From: Streptomyces bluensis
GTDB lineage: Bacteria > Actinomycetota > Actinomycetes > Streptomycetales > Streptomycetaceae
NCBI RefSeq assembly: GCF_014650715.1
Contig: NZ_BMVM01000034.1
Coordinates: forward strand, 1-55,999
Direction of reading: 5' to 3'
Length of the DNA: 55,999 nt
Shown here: positions 16,247 to 26,328 of the stretch, in pieces
Layout: the number at the start of each line of letters is the position of its first letter
Position numbering within the stretch: the stretch's first letter is position 1
Program-made: the position numbers and the translations under genes
The notes under the pieces: model-generated
Databases searched by the model: none
Told to the model about the DNA's origin: nothing
Seen by the model: the letters and a program-made list of their open reading frames with translations, nothing else

Positions 16247-16458
16247 GCCGGGAACAACCGGGCGAAGAGCCCCCGAGTTACTCTGGGTGGTGGATTATGT
16301 ACACAGTGTGGTGGATCGGGGGGCGTCCGGGGGAGTGCGGCGGCGCAAGGTTGTTCGCCCGTAGCGGAGGGAACCGGTGCGCACGGCATGGAGTGTCAGT
16401 GCGTACGGGTAAGACATCCCTAGTGGGAGGGGGCGACACGCAGGAAAGGCGGTTTCGC

Positions 16459-16475
16459 GTTCGCCATCGGCGTAC
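16459..16475 (+). promoter_or_regulatory. ClgR-box-like site upstream of clpC
   Basis: GTTCGCCATCGGCGTAC is an imperfect palindrome (GTTCGCC / GGCGTAC, 6 of 7 paired) that fits the core GTTCGC-N5-GCG reported for the Clp gene regulator ClgR of actinobacteria. It lies 213 bp upstream of the clpC start. The rest of the 441-bp gap (16247-16687) has a small hairpin GTCCC/GGGAC near 16605-16620, and a TAAGCT -10-like hexamer at 16621-16626. Confidence 0.5.
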
Positions 16476-16687
16476 TGATGGTGAGGCTAACCACCTGGCC
16501 TGCGGGAACATCGTCTCGCACCATCGGGTTGGAGCAGATGTCGGCGTTCGGGGTCAGGAGGCAGTGCTGGTTCTCGGTCCGGTGTCGGCAGTTGGAATGA
16601 GCGGTCCCCGCTTGCGGGACTAAGCTGCGGAAGGACAGCGAGGGGAGCGTCCCCTCACTGCCTGACCGCTCTGAGGAGCGATTAACG

Positions 16688-19213
<2,526 letters not shown>

Positions 19214-19246
19214 GCCCTCCGGGCTGTACGCGGGCTGTACGCGAAA

Positions 19247-19283
19247 GAAGGGGGCCGGTGCCTGTCGGGCACCGGCCCCCTTC
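19247..19283. terminator. Strong bidirectional hairpin after clpC
   Basis: A perfect 16-bp stem (19247-19262 with 19268-19283; core GGGGGCCGGTGCC) with a 5-nt loop TGTCG. It starts with GAA and ends with TTC, giving short A/T flanks on both strands. It separates convergent clpC and the NACHT cluster and probably terminates both. Confidence 0.88.
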
Positions 19284-19328
19284 GCATGCGTGGGTGGGGG
19301 CGACGGACAGCTGCCCCCAGGCGGTCCG

Positions 19329-22300
19329 TCACAGCACGCTGTGCTTCGTTTCGATCGTCGGGGTGACCGGAAGGGCCGCAAGGAGGTGCTCCGGTACCTC
19401 GACGGTCTCCGAGTCGAGACCGATGGAGATCGAGCGCAGGTTGGGAAAGAGCGCCGGGATCTCCGCGAGGCCCTCCTCGCGCCCGGTGAACCTGCGCAGG
19501 CACAGGCTGCGGATGCCGGGCAGCGGAGGTCCGGGCCAGCCGACGGCCTGCCAGTTGATCCGCAGTTCCGTCAGTTCGGGCAGCCGGGCCACCTCGGCGT
19601 AGTCCTCGGGGGCGAGCTCCCCGGACAGGTGGCCAAGGCTCAGCTGCCGCAGCGACCGGAACCGGTGCAGCCCCCGCAGGCCCGTACGCCACAGCGCGCC
19701 CTTGGAGAGGCGCAGAAACCGCAGCGGCAGGGCCGGCGGAAGCGCCTCGTCGAGGGACACGGCCTCCAGCGTCACGCCGACGTCGAGTGAGCGCAACGTG
19801 GCGGAACCGGACAGCACGGACAGGGCGCCCGGCCGCTCCAGACCCTCCATCTGATCCAACGACAGCCACTCCAGCGGCAGCCGGGACACCGGAGCGAGGT
19901 CGTCCACCCCCGGGCACCTGCTGAGGTCCAGATAAGTCAGCCGCTCGGCGCCCGACAGACAGGCGAGATCGTGCAGCGCGCCGTTGCCGCGCAGGTGGAT
20001 CTGGAGCACCTCGCCGGACGACAGCGCGGCGCTCAGCTCGGCCGGATCCAGATCGCCGACGAGTTGGAGGGCCCGCCGACCCCCCAGTTCCCCCAGGAAA
20101 CGCAGCTGCTCCCCGGACTGCACGGAGAAGAAGAGATCGTCCTCGCGGAGATGGGCGATGACCTCCTTCCCGTACCGTCGGGTCGCGAACCGGTGCCAGG
20201 ACCAGGTGAGCTGCGCCCGTACGTCCAGCGCCGTATGCGACCGGAACCGGGCCAGCACCGGCACGGCCGCCTCCGTGCCGACGAGCGACGCCGTGACCAC
20301 CACCGCCCGCGCCTCGGTGTCGGTCAGCCCCTCCGGTCCGGGCAGCAGCTCCAGTACGAGCGGCCCGGCCTCGGCGAGGGCGCGCGCCTCCTCCGTCGTA
20401 CCCGGCGGGATCAGCGCGGCGGCGTTCCGCTCGACCTCGGCGCGGACCCGCGGGTCGAGCTCCGTCGCGTGTTCCAGTGAGGCGAGCGCGAGGAGCCGTA
20501 CGCGCGTGGCGGCCGGGCCCTCCAGGCGTTCCGCGGCGGCGGTCAGGTCCCGCAGCAGTTCGCTCCGCTCGCGCGGCCGGGCGTGCGCCACGGCCATGCG
20601 TACGACGTCCGCCCACTGTGCGTCCACGGCGCCCCGTACCAGCAGCCCGAAGTCACCGTCCTCCACGGCCGCCTTGGCGCCGAGGTAGTCCTGGAAGGTG
20701 CGGTGCACGAACTCCACCGTCCCGGCGGCGGGCTCGCGGAGCAGTCCGCTGCGGATGAGGAGGTGCCGCAGGATCTCCCCGGCGTCGCCCTGCGCGGCGG
20801 CGGCCGGCACGGAGGGCAGGGCATCGGCGATGATCCGCTCGGCGCGCTCACGGTCCATCTCGGACTGGTGGTTGCGGATCAGCCAGTACGCGAGCCGCTG
20901 GAGCAGCTGGATCTGGGGGAGCTCGGTGAGCCGGATGCCGCCGCCCCGCTCGCCCTGCTGGACACCGTGCTGGAACATGTCCCGCTCCTCGTCGCGCCGC
21001 GACAGCAGCATCGACAGGGCCGCGTCGTACAACTCGCGCCTGCCGTGCGGGAGGTAGCCGCGCCGGTCCCGGTGCAGCGCGCAGACCAGACCGCACATCA
21101 GGGGGTTGGTGGCGAGTCGTCCGAGGTCCGGTTTGGTCTGGACGGCGTCGATCAGGGAGCGCTCGTAACCGTCGAGGACGCCCGGGTCGGGGACGTCGAC
21201 GCGGGCCGCCGTGTGCCAGCGGGCGATGAACGCGGCGACGTCGTCCCGGTTCATGGGCATGAGCGACAGCTCCGTGAAGCCGTCCGGGGTGAGCCAGTCC
21301 TCCCGTACGGCGGAGGGGCGGGAGGTCACCAGCCACTGGTTGCCGGGATAGACGTCCAGGAGCTCGCGCAGCCAGCGGCGGGTGCGCTCGCGCTCCCGCT
21401 CGGGGATCTCGTCGATGCCGTCGACGAGGAGCAGCCCGCGGCGGGCGCTGAGCACGCGGTCCGTCCAGCCGGACGGCTGGGTGGAGTGGAAGGGGACGCG
21501 GACGGCGTCGAGGAAGACGTCGGGCGCGGGGAGCCCGCCGGGGCGTCGGACGAGTGTCCGCAGGGGCAGGACGAAGGGGATACGGTCGCCGCGCTCGCCC
21601 CGGGCCCCCGTGACCGCGAGCCACTGCACGAGGGTGGTCTTCCCCGAGCCGGCCACGCCGCGCAGGAGGACACGGTCATGGTCGGCCAGAGCCTGTTCGG
21701 CGGGCAGCGCGGTGGCGCCGGAGGCGGGGTGCGGCCCGTCCGGTCCGGCGGCCTCGGTGTCCTCGGCCGGGCGCAGGGCCTGGAGGCTGAGGTACGCGGC
21801 GTCGAGGGGCCAGCGTTCGGGGGAGTTGACCAGGTCGATGCCGTAGATGGTGAGGTGGCTGTGGATCCTGGCGACGTAGTCGAGGTAGCGCTCCTCGAAG
21901 GCGCTGTCGGTGCCGCCGGGCGGGTCTGTCCGGGCGATCAACTCATCGACTTTCGCCACGAGTTCGCGCTGTCTACGGGTCTGCTCGACCAGGGTGCGCG
22001 GGACAAAGGTGGACCGCTGGGTGAAGAAGTGCAGGATGTGCAGGCAGGCCGTCGTGAGCAGCCGACGGTAGAACAGGCTCGCGTCGAAGGAGAGCTCCCG
22101 GTCCGGACTGCCGCTCGCGGAACGGAGGTTGGCGGCGAGGTGCTCGTGACCGAGTTCCACTGCCTGGACGTCCGTCATGGTGAGGTCGCCGAGGGCGTAC
22201 AGGGTGTCGGAGAGGGCATGGACGACGGCCTGCTCCTCGTCGGCGTGGATGGGCCGCTCACCGTCCTTCAGGGCCCGCCTCACCAGCTCCGCGCAGAGCT

Positions 22301-22475
22301 TGTGCAGGTCGGGCCGGGTGAGTGTGCGCTTCTCGCCCCGGAACGACACGAACCCGGCTATCCGCACGGGCCTGTCGACCAGCCCGGCGCCCGGCCCCTC
22401 CACCACGAACAGCTTCTTCACCAGCGGCGTCACCACGCCCGATGCCAACCTGAGGCCTACAGCTGCTGGTTCCAT
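19329..22475 (-). CDS. NLR-like NACHT STAND ATPase with leucine-rich C-terminus (paralog 1)
   Basis: 1048-residue protein with three parts. An N-terminal helical region (1-260; LASGVVTPLVKKLFVVEGPGAGLV at the start) has no recognised catalytic motif. A NACHT NTPase follows: Walker A GVAGSGKT at 273-280, Walker B RGLLLVDGIDE at 346-356, sensor-like WLVTSRPSAV at 381-390, LATNPLMCGLVCALHRDRRGYLP, and the winged-helix signature FVHRTFQDYLGAKAAV. A C-terminal solenoid contains leucine-rich repeats in the last ~200 residues (LTYLDLSRCPG, LRSLDVGV, LRFLRLSKGA, LRQLSLGHLSG, LTELRINW, IRSLCLRRF, LRSISIGL). Bacterial NACHT proteins include proven anti-phage sensors; defence is the best guess. GGGGGAG precedes the ATG. 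Last gene of the cluster, 27 bp after the nuclease stop. Confidence 0.9.
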   Translation of the reverse strand: MEPAAVGLRLASGVVTPLVKKLFVVEGPGAGLVDRPVRIAGFVSFRGEKRTLTRPDLHKLCAELVRRALKDGERPIHADEEQAVVHALSDTLYALGDLTMTDVQAVELGHEHLAANLRSASGSPDRELSFDASLFYRRLLTTACLHILHFFTQRSTFVPRTLVEQTRRQRELVAKVDELIARTDPPGGTDSAFEERYLDYVARIHSHLTIYGIDLVNSPERWPLDAAYLSLQALRPAEDTEAAGPDGPHPASGATALPAEQALADHDRVLLRGVAGSGKTTLVQWLAVTGARGERGDRIPFVLPLRTLVRRPGGLPAPDVFLDAVRVPFHSTQPSGWTDRVLSARRGLLLVDGIDEIPERERERTRRWLRELLDVYPGNQWLVTSRPSAVREDWLTPDGFTELSLMPMNRDDVAAFIARWHTAARVDVPDPGVLDGYERSLIDAVQTKPDLGRLATNPLMCGLVCALHRDRRGYLPHGRRELYDAALSMLLSRRDEERDMFQHGVQQGERGGGIRLTELPQIQLLQRLAYWLIRNHQSEMDRERAERIIADALPSVPAAAAQGDAGEILRHLLIRSGLLREPAAGTVEFVHRTFQDYLGAKAAVEDGDFGLLVRGAVDAQWADVVRMAVAHARPRERSELLRDLTAAAERLEGPAATRVRLLALASLEHATELDPRVRAEVERNAAALIPPGTTEEARALAEAGPLVLELLPGPEGLTDTEARAVVVTASLVGTEAAVPVLARFRSHTALDVRAQLTWSWHRFATRRYGKEVIAHLREDDLFFSVQSGEQLRFLGELGGRRALQLVGDLDPAELSAALSSGEVLQIHLRGNGALHDLACLSGAERLTYLDLSRCPGVDDLAPVSRLPLEWLSLDQMEGLERPGALSVLSGSATLRSLDVGVTLEAVSLDEALPPALPLRFLRLSKGALWRTGLRGLHRFRSLRQLSLGHLSGELAPEDYAEVARLPELTELRINWQAVGWPGPPLPGIRSLCLRRFTGREEGLAEIPALFPNLRSISIGLDSETVEVPEHLLAALPVTPTIETKHSVL

Positions 22476-22502
22476 GTCGCTCCCCCGATGCGCGGACGCG
22501 GG

Positions 22503-23492
22503 TCAGCGTAGCCGCTCTGGCCCCGAAGGGCCGTCCGGGCGGCCGCCGACGCCGACGCCGACGCCGCCGATGGTGTCGATGGCTTCCTGGACGACGCGTG
22601 ACAAGTCCTCTTCGGAGGGGACGAGTTCCCGCTCGGCGGGGGACAGCGTCGAGTAGTTCGTCACGGCCAGCGGGTTGTTGCTGGCGTCGAGGGCGAGCTG
22701 CACGGCGGCCTTGTTGTGCCGGGTGCCGATGAGGAACCCGATCGTCGGATCGTCCCGCTCCCTGTCGCGCACCATCTGATCGACCACGCTCACATAGAAG
22801 TTGAGCTTGCCCACGTGCTCGGGCCGTACGTCCTTCGTCTTGAGCTCGAACACGAAGTAACGGTGCAGCTTGAGGTGGTAGAAGAGCAGGTCGATACGGT
22901 ACTCCTCGCCGCCGATGAGGACCGGGTACTGGCGGCCGACGAAGGCGAAGCCGACGCCGAGTTCGGTGAGGAAGCGGATCATGTTGGCGACGATCGCCTC
23001 TTCGAGCTCGTGCTCGGAGTGGTGCTCGTCGAGGCCGAGGAAGTCGAGGCGGTAGGGGTCCCGGGCGAGTTCCTTGAGCACCGTTGAGCCGTCGGGGACC
23101 GTCACCTCGAAGTTGGTGGCCGCCGAGCTCTGGGTGAGATGCAGGTTCTGGTGGATGAAGCGGTCCAGCAAGGCGCGGGACCAGCCGTTGCGGACGGCTT
23201 CGGTGACGTAGAAGTCCAGGTCGGAGCGGCTTTCGAGCTTGTCCATGAGGACCGTGATGTGGCCCCACGGCAATTGTCCAACAAGCTGTTGGACAATTGG
23301 CTCCGGCCAGGTGCGGGCCATCTTTTGCATGTACATGAGGTTGCTGCGCGAGAAGCCGCGCTGGTTCGGGAACGACGCCTTCAGGTCCGCGGCGAGCCGG
23401 CCCACCACCTTGGTGCCCCAGCCCTCCTGCTCCTGCCGGGCGAGGATGAGTTTGCCGATCTGCCAGTACATCTGGACGAGCTCGGTGTTCAC
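22503..23492 (-). CDS. DUF1016/YhcG-type PDDEXK nuclease, catalytic part
   Basis: 329-residue reading frame of a YhcG/DUF1016 protein. The N-terminal domain shows NTELVQMYWQIGKLILARQEQEGWGTKVVGRLAADLKASFPNQRGFSRSNLMYMQKMA. The C-terminal PDDEXK nuclease fold carries EYRIDLLFYH with Asp201 and FELK with Glu216 and Lys218, the expected active-site residues, so the catalytic core seems intact. The tail has a short GV repeat (GGVGVGVGG). Family members normally have about 35 residues before NTELV; here they lie in another frame just upstream, so translation from the GTG at 23492 would give an N-truncated protein. The biological role of the family is not established. It lies between two NLR-like genes on the same strand. 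Confidence 0.85.
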   Translation of the reverse strand: MNTELVQMYWQIGKLILARQEQEGWGTKVVGRLAADLKASFPNQRGFSRSNLMYMQKMARTWPEPIVQQLVGQLPWGHITVLMDKLESRSDLDFYVTEAVRNGWSRALLDRFIHQNLHLTQSSAATNFEVTVPDGSTVLKELARDPYRLDFLGLDEHHSEHELEEAIVANMIRFLTELGVGFAFVGRQYPVLIGGEEYRIDLLFYHLKLHRYFVFELKTKDVRPEHVGKLNFYVSVVDQMVRDRERDDPTIGFLIGTRHNKAAVQLALDASNNPLAVTNYSTLSPAERELVPSEEDLSRVVQEAIDTIGGVGVGVGGRPDGPSGPERLR

Positions 23493-23619
23493 GGCCCGCT
23501 GAGCACGCAGACGCGCCCGCGACGGTCTCCTTGACCTCGCCCAGCAGGTCGCCGTACCAGGAGGGGACTGCGCCGAGCTGGGCGGGGACGAGGGCCTCGG
23601 CCTCGGTGTTCTTGTGCAT
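23493..23619 (-). pseudogene. Frameshifted 5' end of the DUF1016 nuclease gene
   Basis: From the ATG at 23619 (or a GTG at 23649) the frame reads MHKNTEAEALVPAQLGAVP then SWYGDLLGEVKETV, the expected start of a DUF1016 protein. It then turns into unrelated sequence after codon TV (near 23520). One frame over, the expected continuation appears at once: RARLRAQRAVNTELV. One extra base in GTCGCGGGCGCG (coding strand, near 23516-23523) explains it. It may be a real mutation or an assembly error. No slippery heptamer of the kind used for programmed shifting is seen. Confidence 0.75.
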
Positions 23620-23721
23620 GGGGTGAGGCTCGCGTACGGCGATCTTCACGCGGGGGCGAACCGGGTCAGCTCATCCGAACGAGTGAGTTTGGGGCGAGAG
23701 TTCGCATAAGACGGCAGGGCC

Positions 23722-26325
23722 CTACGCAGTGATCGTCACGCCCTCCGGCACGTTCCGTACCCGGGGCAGTCGCGGATTGACGCGGAGTACCTGGAGGTGG
23801 GTGAACTCGGACAGCCAGGACATGTCCGGGTCGGTGGGTTCGGCGTTCAGCCAGAGGTGGGTGAGCTGGGTGTGGTCGAGGCCGTTCAGGAGGTCGGCCG
23901 TGGAGATGACGCCGGCCACTTGGATGCGGGGGCGGCCGCCCAGGTCACGGAGGGCGGCCAGTTCGGCGGTGTCGGAGACCGGGAAGTAGAGGCCCGCCGG
24001 GTCCAGGTGGGCGATGATCTCGCGGGCGTACCGCTCCGTGTCGAAGTGGCGCCAGGGGCGGGCCAGCTCGGCGCGGATGGCGAGGGACGAGCGGTCGCGG
24101 AGCCGGGCCAGGTAGTCGATCGCGGCGTCGTCCTCGACCCGGGTCGCCGTGAGGGCGAGGAGCAGGGCCTGCTGGTCGCTCGTCACCTCCTCCGGATCGG
24201 GCAGGAGCTCCAGCACGATGGGGCCGACCCAGCCGAGACTGCGGGCGGCGAGGTCGCCCGTCGGACGTACCAGGTACTTCGTGCGGTCGTGCACCAACTG
24301 CCCGATCGCCGGGTCGAGTTCCGTCACGTGATCCAGACAGGCCGCGGCCATCAGCCGGCGGTGGTTCACCTGGGGGCGCCGTAGCTCCGGAGCGGCGGAC
24401 AGCAGCTGTTGCAGGAACTCGGCGCACTCCTCGGGGCGGGCGTGGGCGGCGGCCATACGGATGACCTCCTCCCACTCGGGCCGGTGGGCGTGGGCGACGA
24501 GGGAGTGGAGCCGGCCGCGGGCCACGATCTCCTTGGCGGCCAGGTAGTCCTGGAAGGTGTGGTGGATGAAGTCCACCGCGCCGTCCCCCTGTTCGCGCAA
24601 CAGACCGGTGCGGTGCAGCAGATGGCGGAAGATCTTCTCGCCGCCGCCCTCCGCACGGGCGGCCGGGATGCTCGGCAGGGCGCCGTCGAGGATGTCGACC
24701 ACACGGCGGTGCGGCAGCTCCGAGACGCCCTCCTCCAGCATCGCGTGGGCCAGCTTCCGCAGCAGGCGCTCCCTCGGCTCCTGCTGGAGCCGCACGTCGT
24801 CGGCGTACAGCACGTCCCGTTCGGGATCGCGGCGCTGCAGCAGCATCTCCAGAGCCGCCTCGTACAGTTCCTTGCGGCCCTGCGGGAGGGAGCCGGAGCG
24901 GTCCCGGTTGAGCGCGCAGATCAGCCCGCACATCAGGGGGTTGGTGGCGAGCTGGCGCAGCTCACGGTAGATCCGCACGGAGTGCAGCAGCCGCTGTTCG
25001 TACGTACGCAGCGCCTCCCGGTCCTGCTGGTCCCGGCCGCCGTTCTGCTCCTCGCCCATGGCCGCCGCGTGCCAGTCCCGGACGAACCGGGTGACCTGGT
25101 CGCGTGACATCGGCGCGAGTGACAGCTGGGTGAAGCCCTCTTCCGAGAGGCGTTCCTGCGACAGCCAGCCGTCCTCCACGGCGGACGGGCGGGAGGTGAC
25201 CAGACAGCCGTTGCCGGAGAACACGCGCAGCAGCCGGCGGAGTTGGTCGCGCAGTTTGCCGCGGGTCTCCTCGGGGGCCTCGTCGATCCCGTCCACCAGC
25301 AGCAGGGCGCGCCCGGCGAGCAGCGTCCGTACCGCCCAGCCCTCGGGCGCCTCGTCGGCGAGCGGGTGGCGTACGGCGTGCAGGAAGTCGTCGGGGGCGG
25401 GGAAACCCTCGCGGGCGAAGCGGCGCACCGGCAGGACGAAGGGCACGCGCGCGCGTGCGCGGGCGGCGGACACGGCGAGCCACTGGACGAGGGTCGTCTT
25501 GCCCGAGCCCGCGGGGCCGAGCAGGAGGACGCGTTCGTGCCCGTCCAGTGCCCGGTCGGCGAGGAGCACGGTGCGTGGTCCGTCGGCGGAGGTGTCTGTT
25601 CCAGCCCCCGTCCCTGTGCCCGTCTCCGCCTCCTCCGTGAACTCCTCGGCCTCCAGGCTGAGATAGGTGTCCTCCAGGAGCCAGCGGTCCGGCGCGTTGG
25701 GGAGGTCCACTCCGACGATCGTCAGCCAGCCGTACCTGCGGACGGCGTCCTCGGCGTACCGGGCCTCGAAGTCGGCGTCCTCCTGGGAACGTTCGGGGCT
25801 GCGCACCGCCGCCTCCGCGTCGTCCAGGTCGACGAGCTGGCGGATACGGCTGGAGTGTCCGGGCATCTGCTGCTGGATGTGAGGGGAGCGGCGCACGAAG
25901 TGGTGCAGCACGTGCAGGCATACGGACACGAGCAGGGCGTCGTGGAACCACGCGGCCTCGGGCGACAGCGCCCGGTCGACCCCCTGCACCGCCCCGCGCA
26001 GCCGGCGCGCGTACCCCTGCGGTCCCAGGCGTACGGCGTCGGCGTCCGTGAGGTCCACTTCGGCGACGGCGAGCAGGGTACGGGCCAGGACGTCGGCGAC
26101 GGCGGGGAGTTCGGCGGCGGTGGGGGCGGCGTAGGGCGCGGCCAGCTGGATGAACTCGGCGGCCACGCGGTGGACGTCGTCCGGGGTGGCGGGGGCGCCG
26201 GGGCCGTGCCAGGTGGTGAGGGAGGGGACGGGGGCGGGGGCGGTGGGGGGTTGGGCCGGGGTGCGGAAGAGACGGTGGATGAGGGGGAGGGCTTGGGGGG
26301 AGGGGGTGCGGACGGTGGGGTCCAT
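23722..26325 (-). CDS. NLR-like NACHT STAND ATPase (paralog 2, shortened N-terminus)
   Basis: 867 residues. It aligns with its two neighbours over the NACHT core: Walker A GPAGSGKT at 270-277, Walker B ALLLVDGIDE at 340-349, CLVTSRPSAV, LATNPLMCGLICALNRDRSGSLP and FIHHTFQDYLAAKEIV. The first ~45 residues of the other two (the APLVKKLFV segment) are replaced by a short Pro-rich stretch (RTPAQPPTAPAPVP). A Thr/Gly/Glu-rich linker (EEAETGTGTGAGTD) precedes the NTPase. The C-terminus has only about two leucine-rich units (LTHLWLNAE, LQVLRVNP). It starts 3 bp after the paralog 3 stop with GGGGAGAG as ribosome site, so the two are translationally coupled. Confidence 0.9.
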   Translation of the reverse strand: MDPTVRTPSPQALPLIHRLFRTPAQPPTAPAPVPSLTTWHGPGAPATPDDVHRVAAEFIQLAAPYAAPTAAELPAVADVLARTLLAVAEVDLTDADAVRLGPQGYARRLRGAVQGVDRALSPEAAWFHDALLVSVCLHVLHHFVRRSPHIQQQMPGHSSRIRQLVDLDDAEAAVRSPERSQEDADFEARYAEDAVRRYGWLTIVGVDLPNAPDRWLLEDTYLSLEAEEFTEEAETGTGTGAGTDTSADGPRTVLLADRALDGHERVLLLGPAGSGKTTLVQWLAVSAARARARVPFVLPVRRFAREGFPAPDDFLHAVRHPLADEAPEGWAVRTLLAGRALLLVDGIDEAPEETRGKLRDQLRRLLRVFSGNGCLVTSRPSAVEDGWLSQERLSEEGFTQLSLAPMSRDQVTRFVRDWHAAAMGEEQNGGRDQQDREALRTYEQRLLHSVRIYRELRQLATNPLMCGLICALNRDRSGSLPQGRKELYEAALEMLLQRRDPERDVLYADDVRLQQEPRERLLRKLAHAMLEEGVSELPHRRVVDILDGALPSIPAARAEGGGEKIFRHLLHRTGLLREQGDGAVDFIHHTFQDYLAAKEIVARGRLHSLVAHAHRPEWEEVIRMAAAHARPEECAEFLQQLLSAAPELRRPQVNHRRLMAAACLDHVTELDPAIGQLVHDRTKYLVRPTGDLAARSLGWVGPIVLELLPDPEEVTSDQQALLLALTATRVEDDAAIDYLARLRDRSSLAIRAELARPWRHFDTERYAREIIAHLDPAGLYFPVSDTAELAALRDLGGRPRIQVAGVISTADLLNGLDHTQLTHLWLNAEPTDPDMSWLSEFTHLQVLRVNPRLPRVRNVPEGVTITA

Positions 26326-26328
26326 GGG

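Noticed and set aside
23510..23530. Programmed ribosomal frameshift in the DUF1016 gene
   Set aside because: No slippery heptamer or downstream pseudoknot typical of such sites is visible; a mutation or sequence error is simpler.
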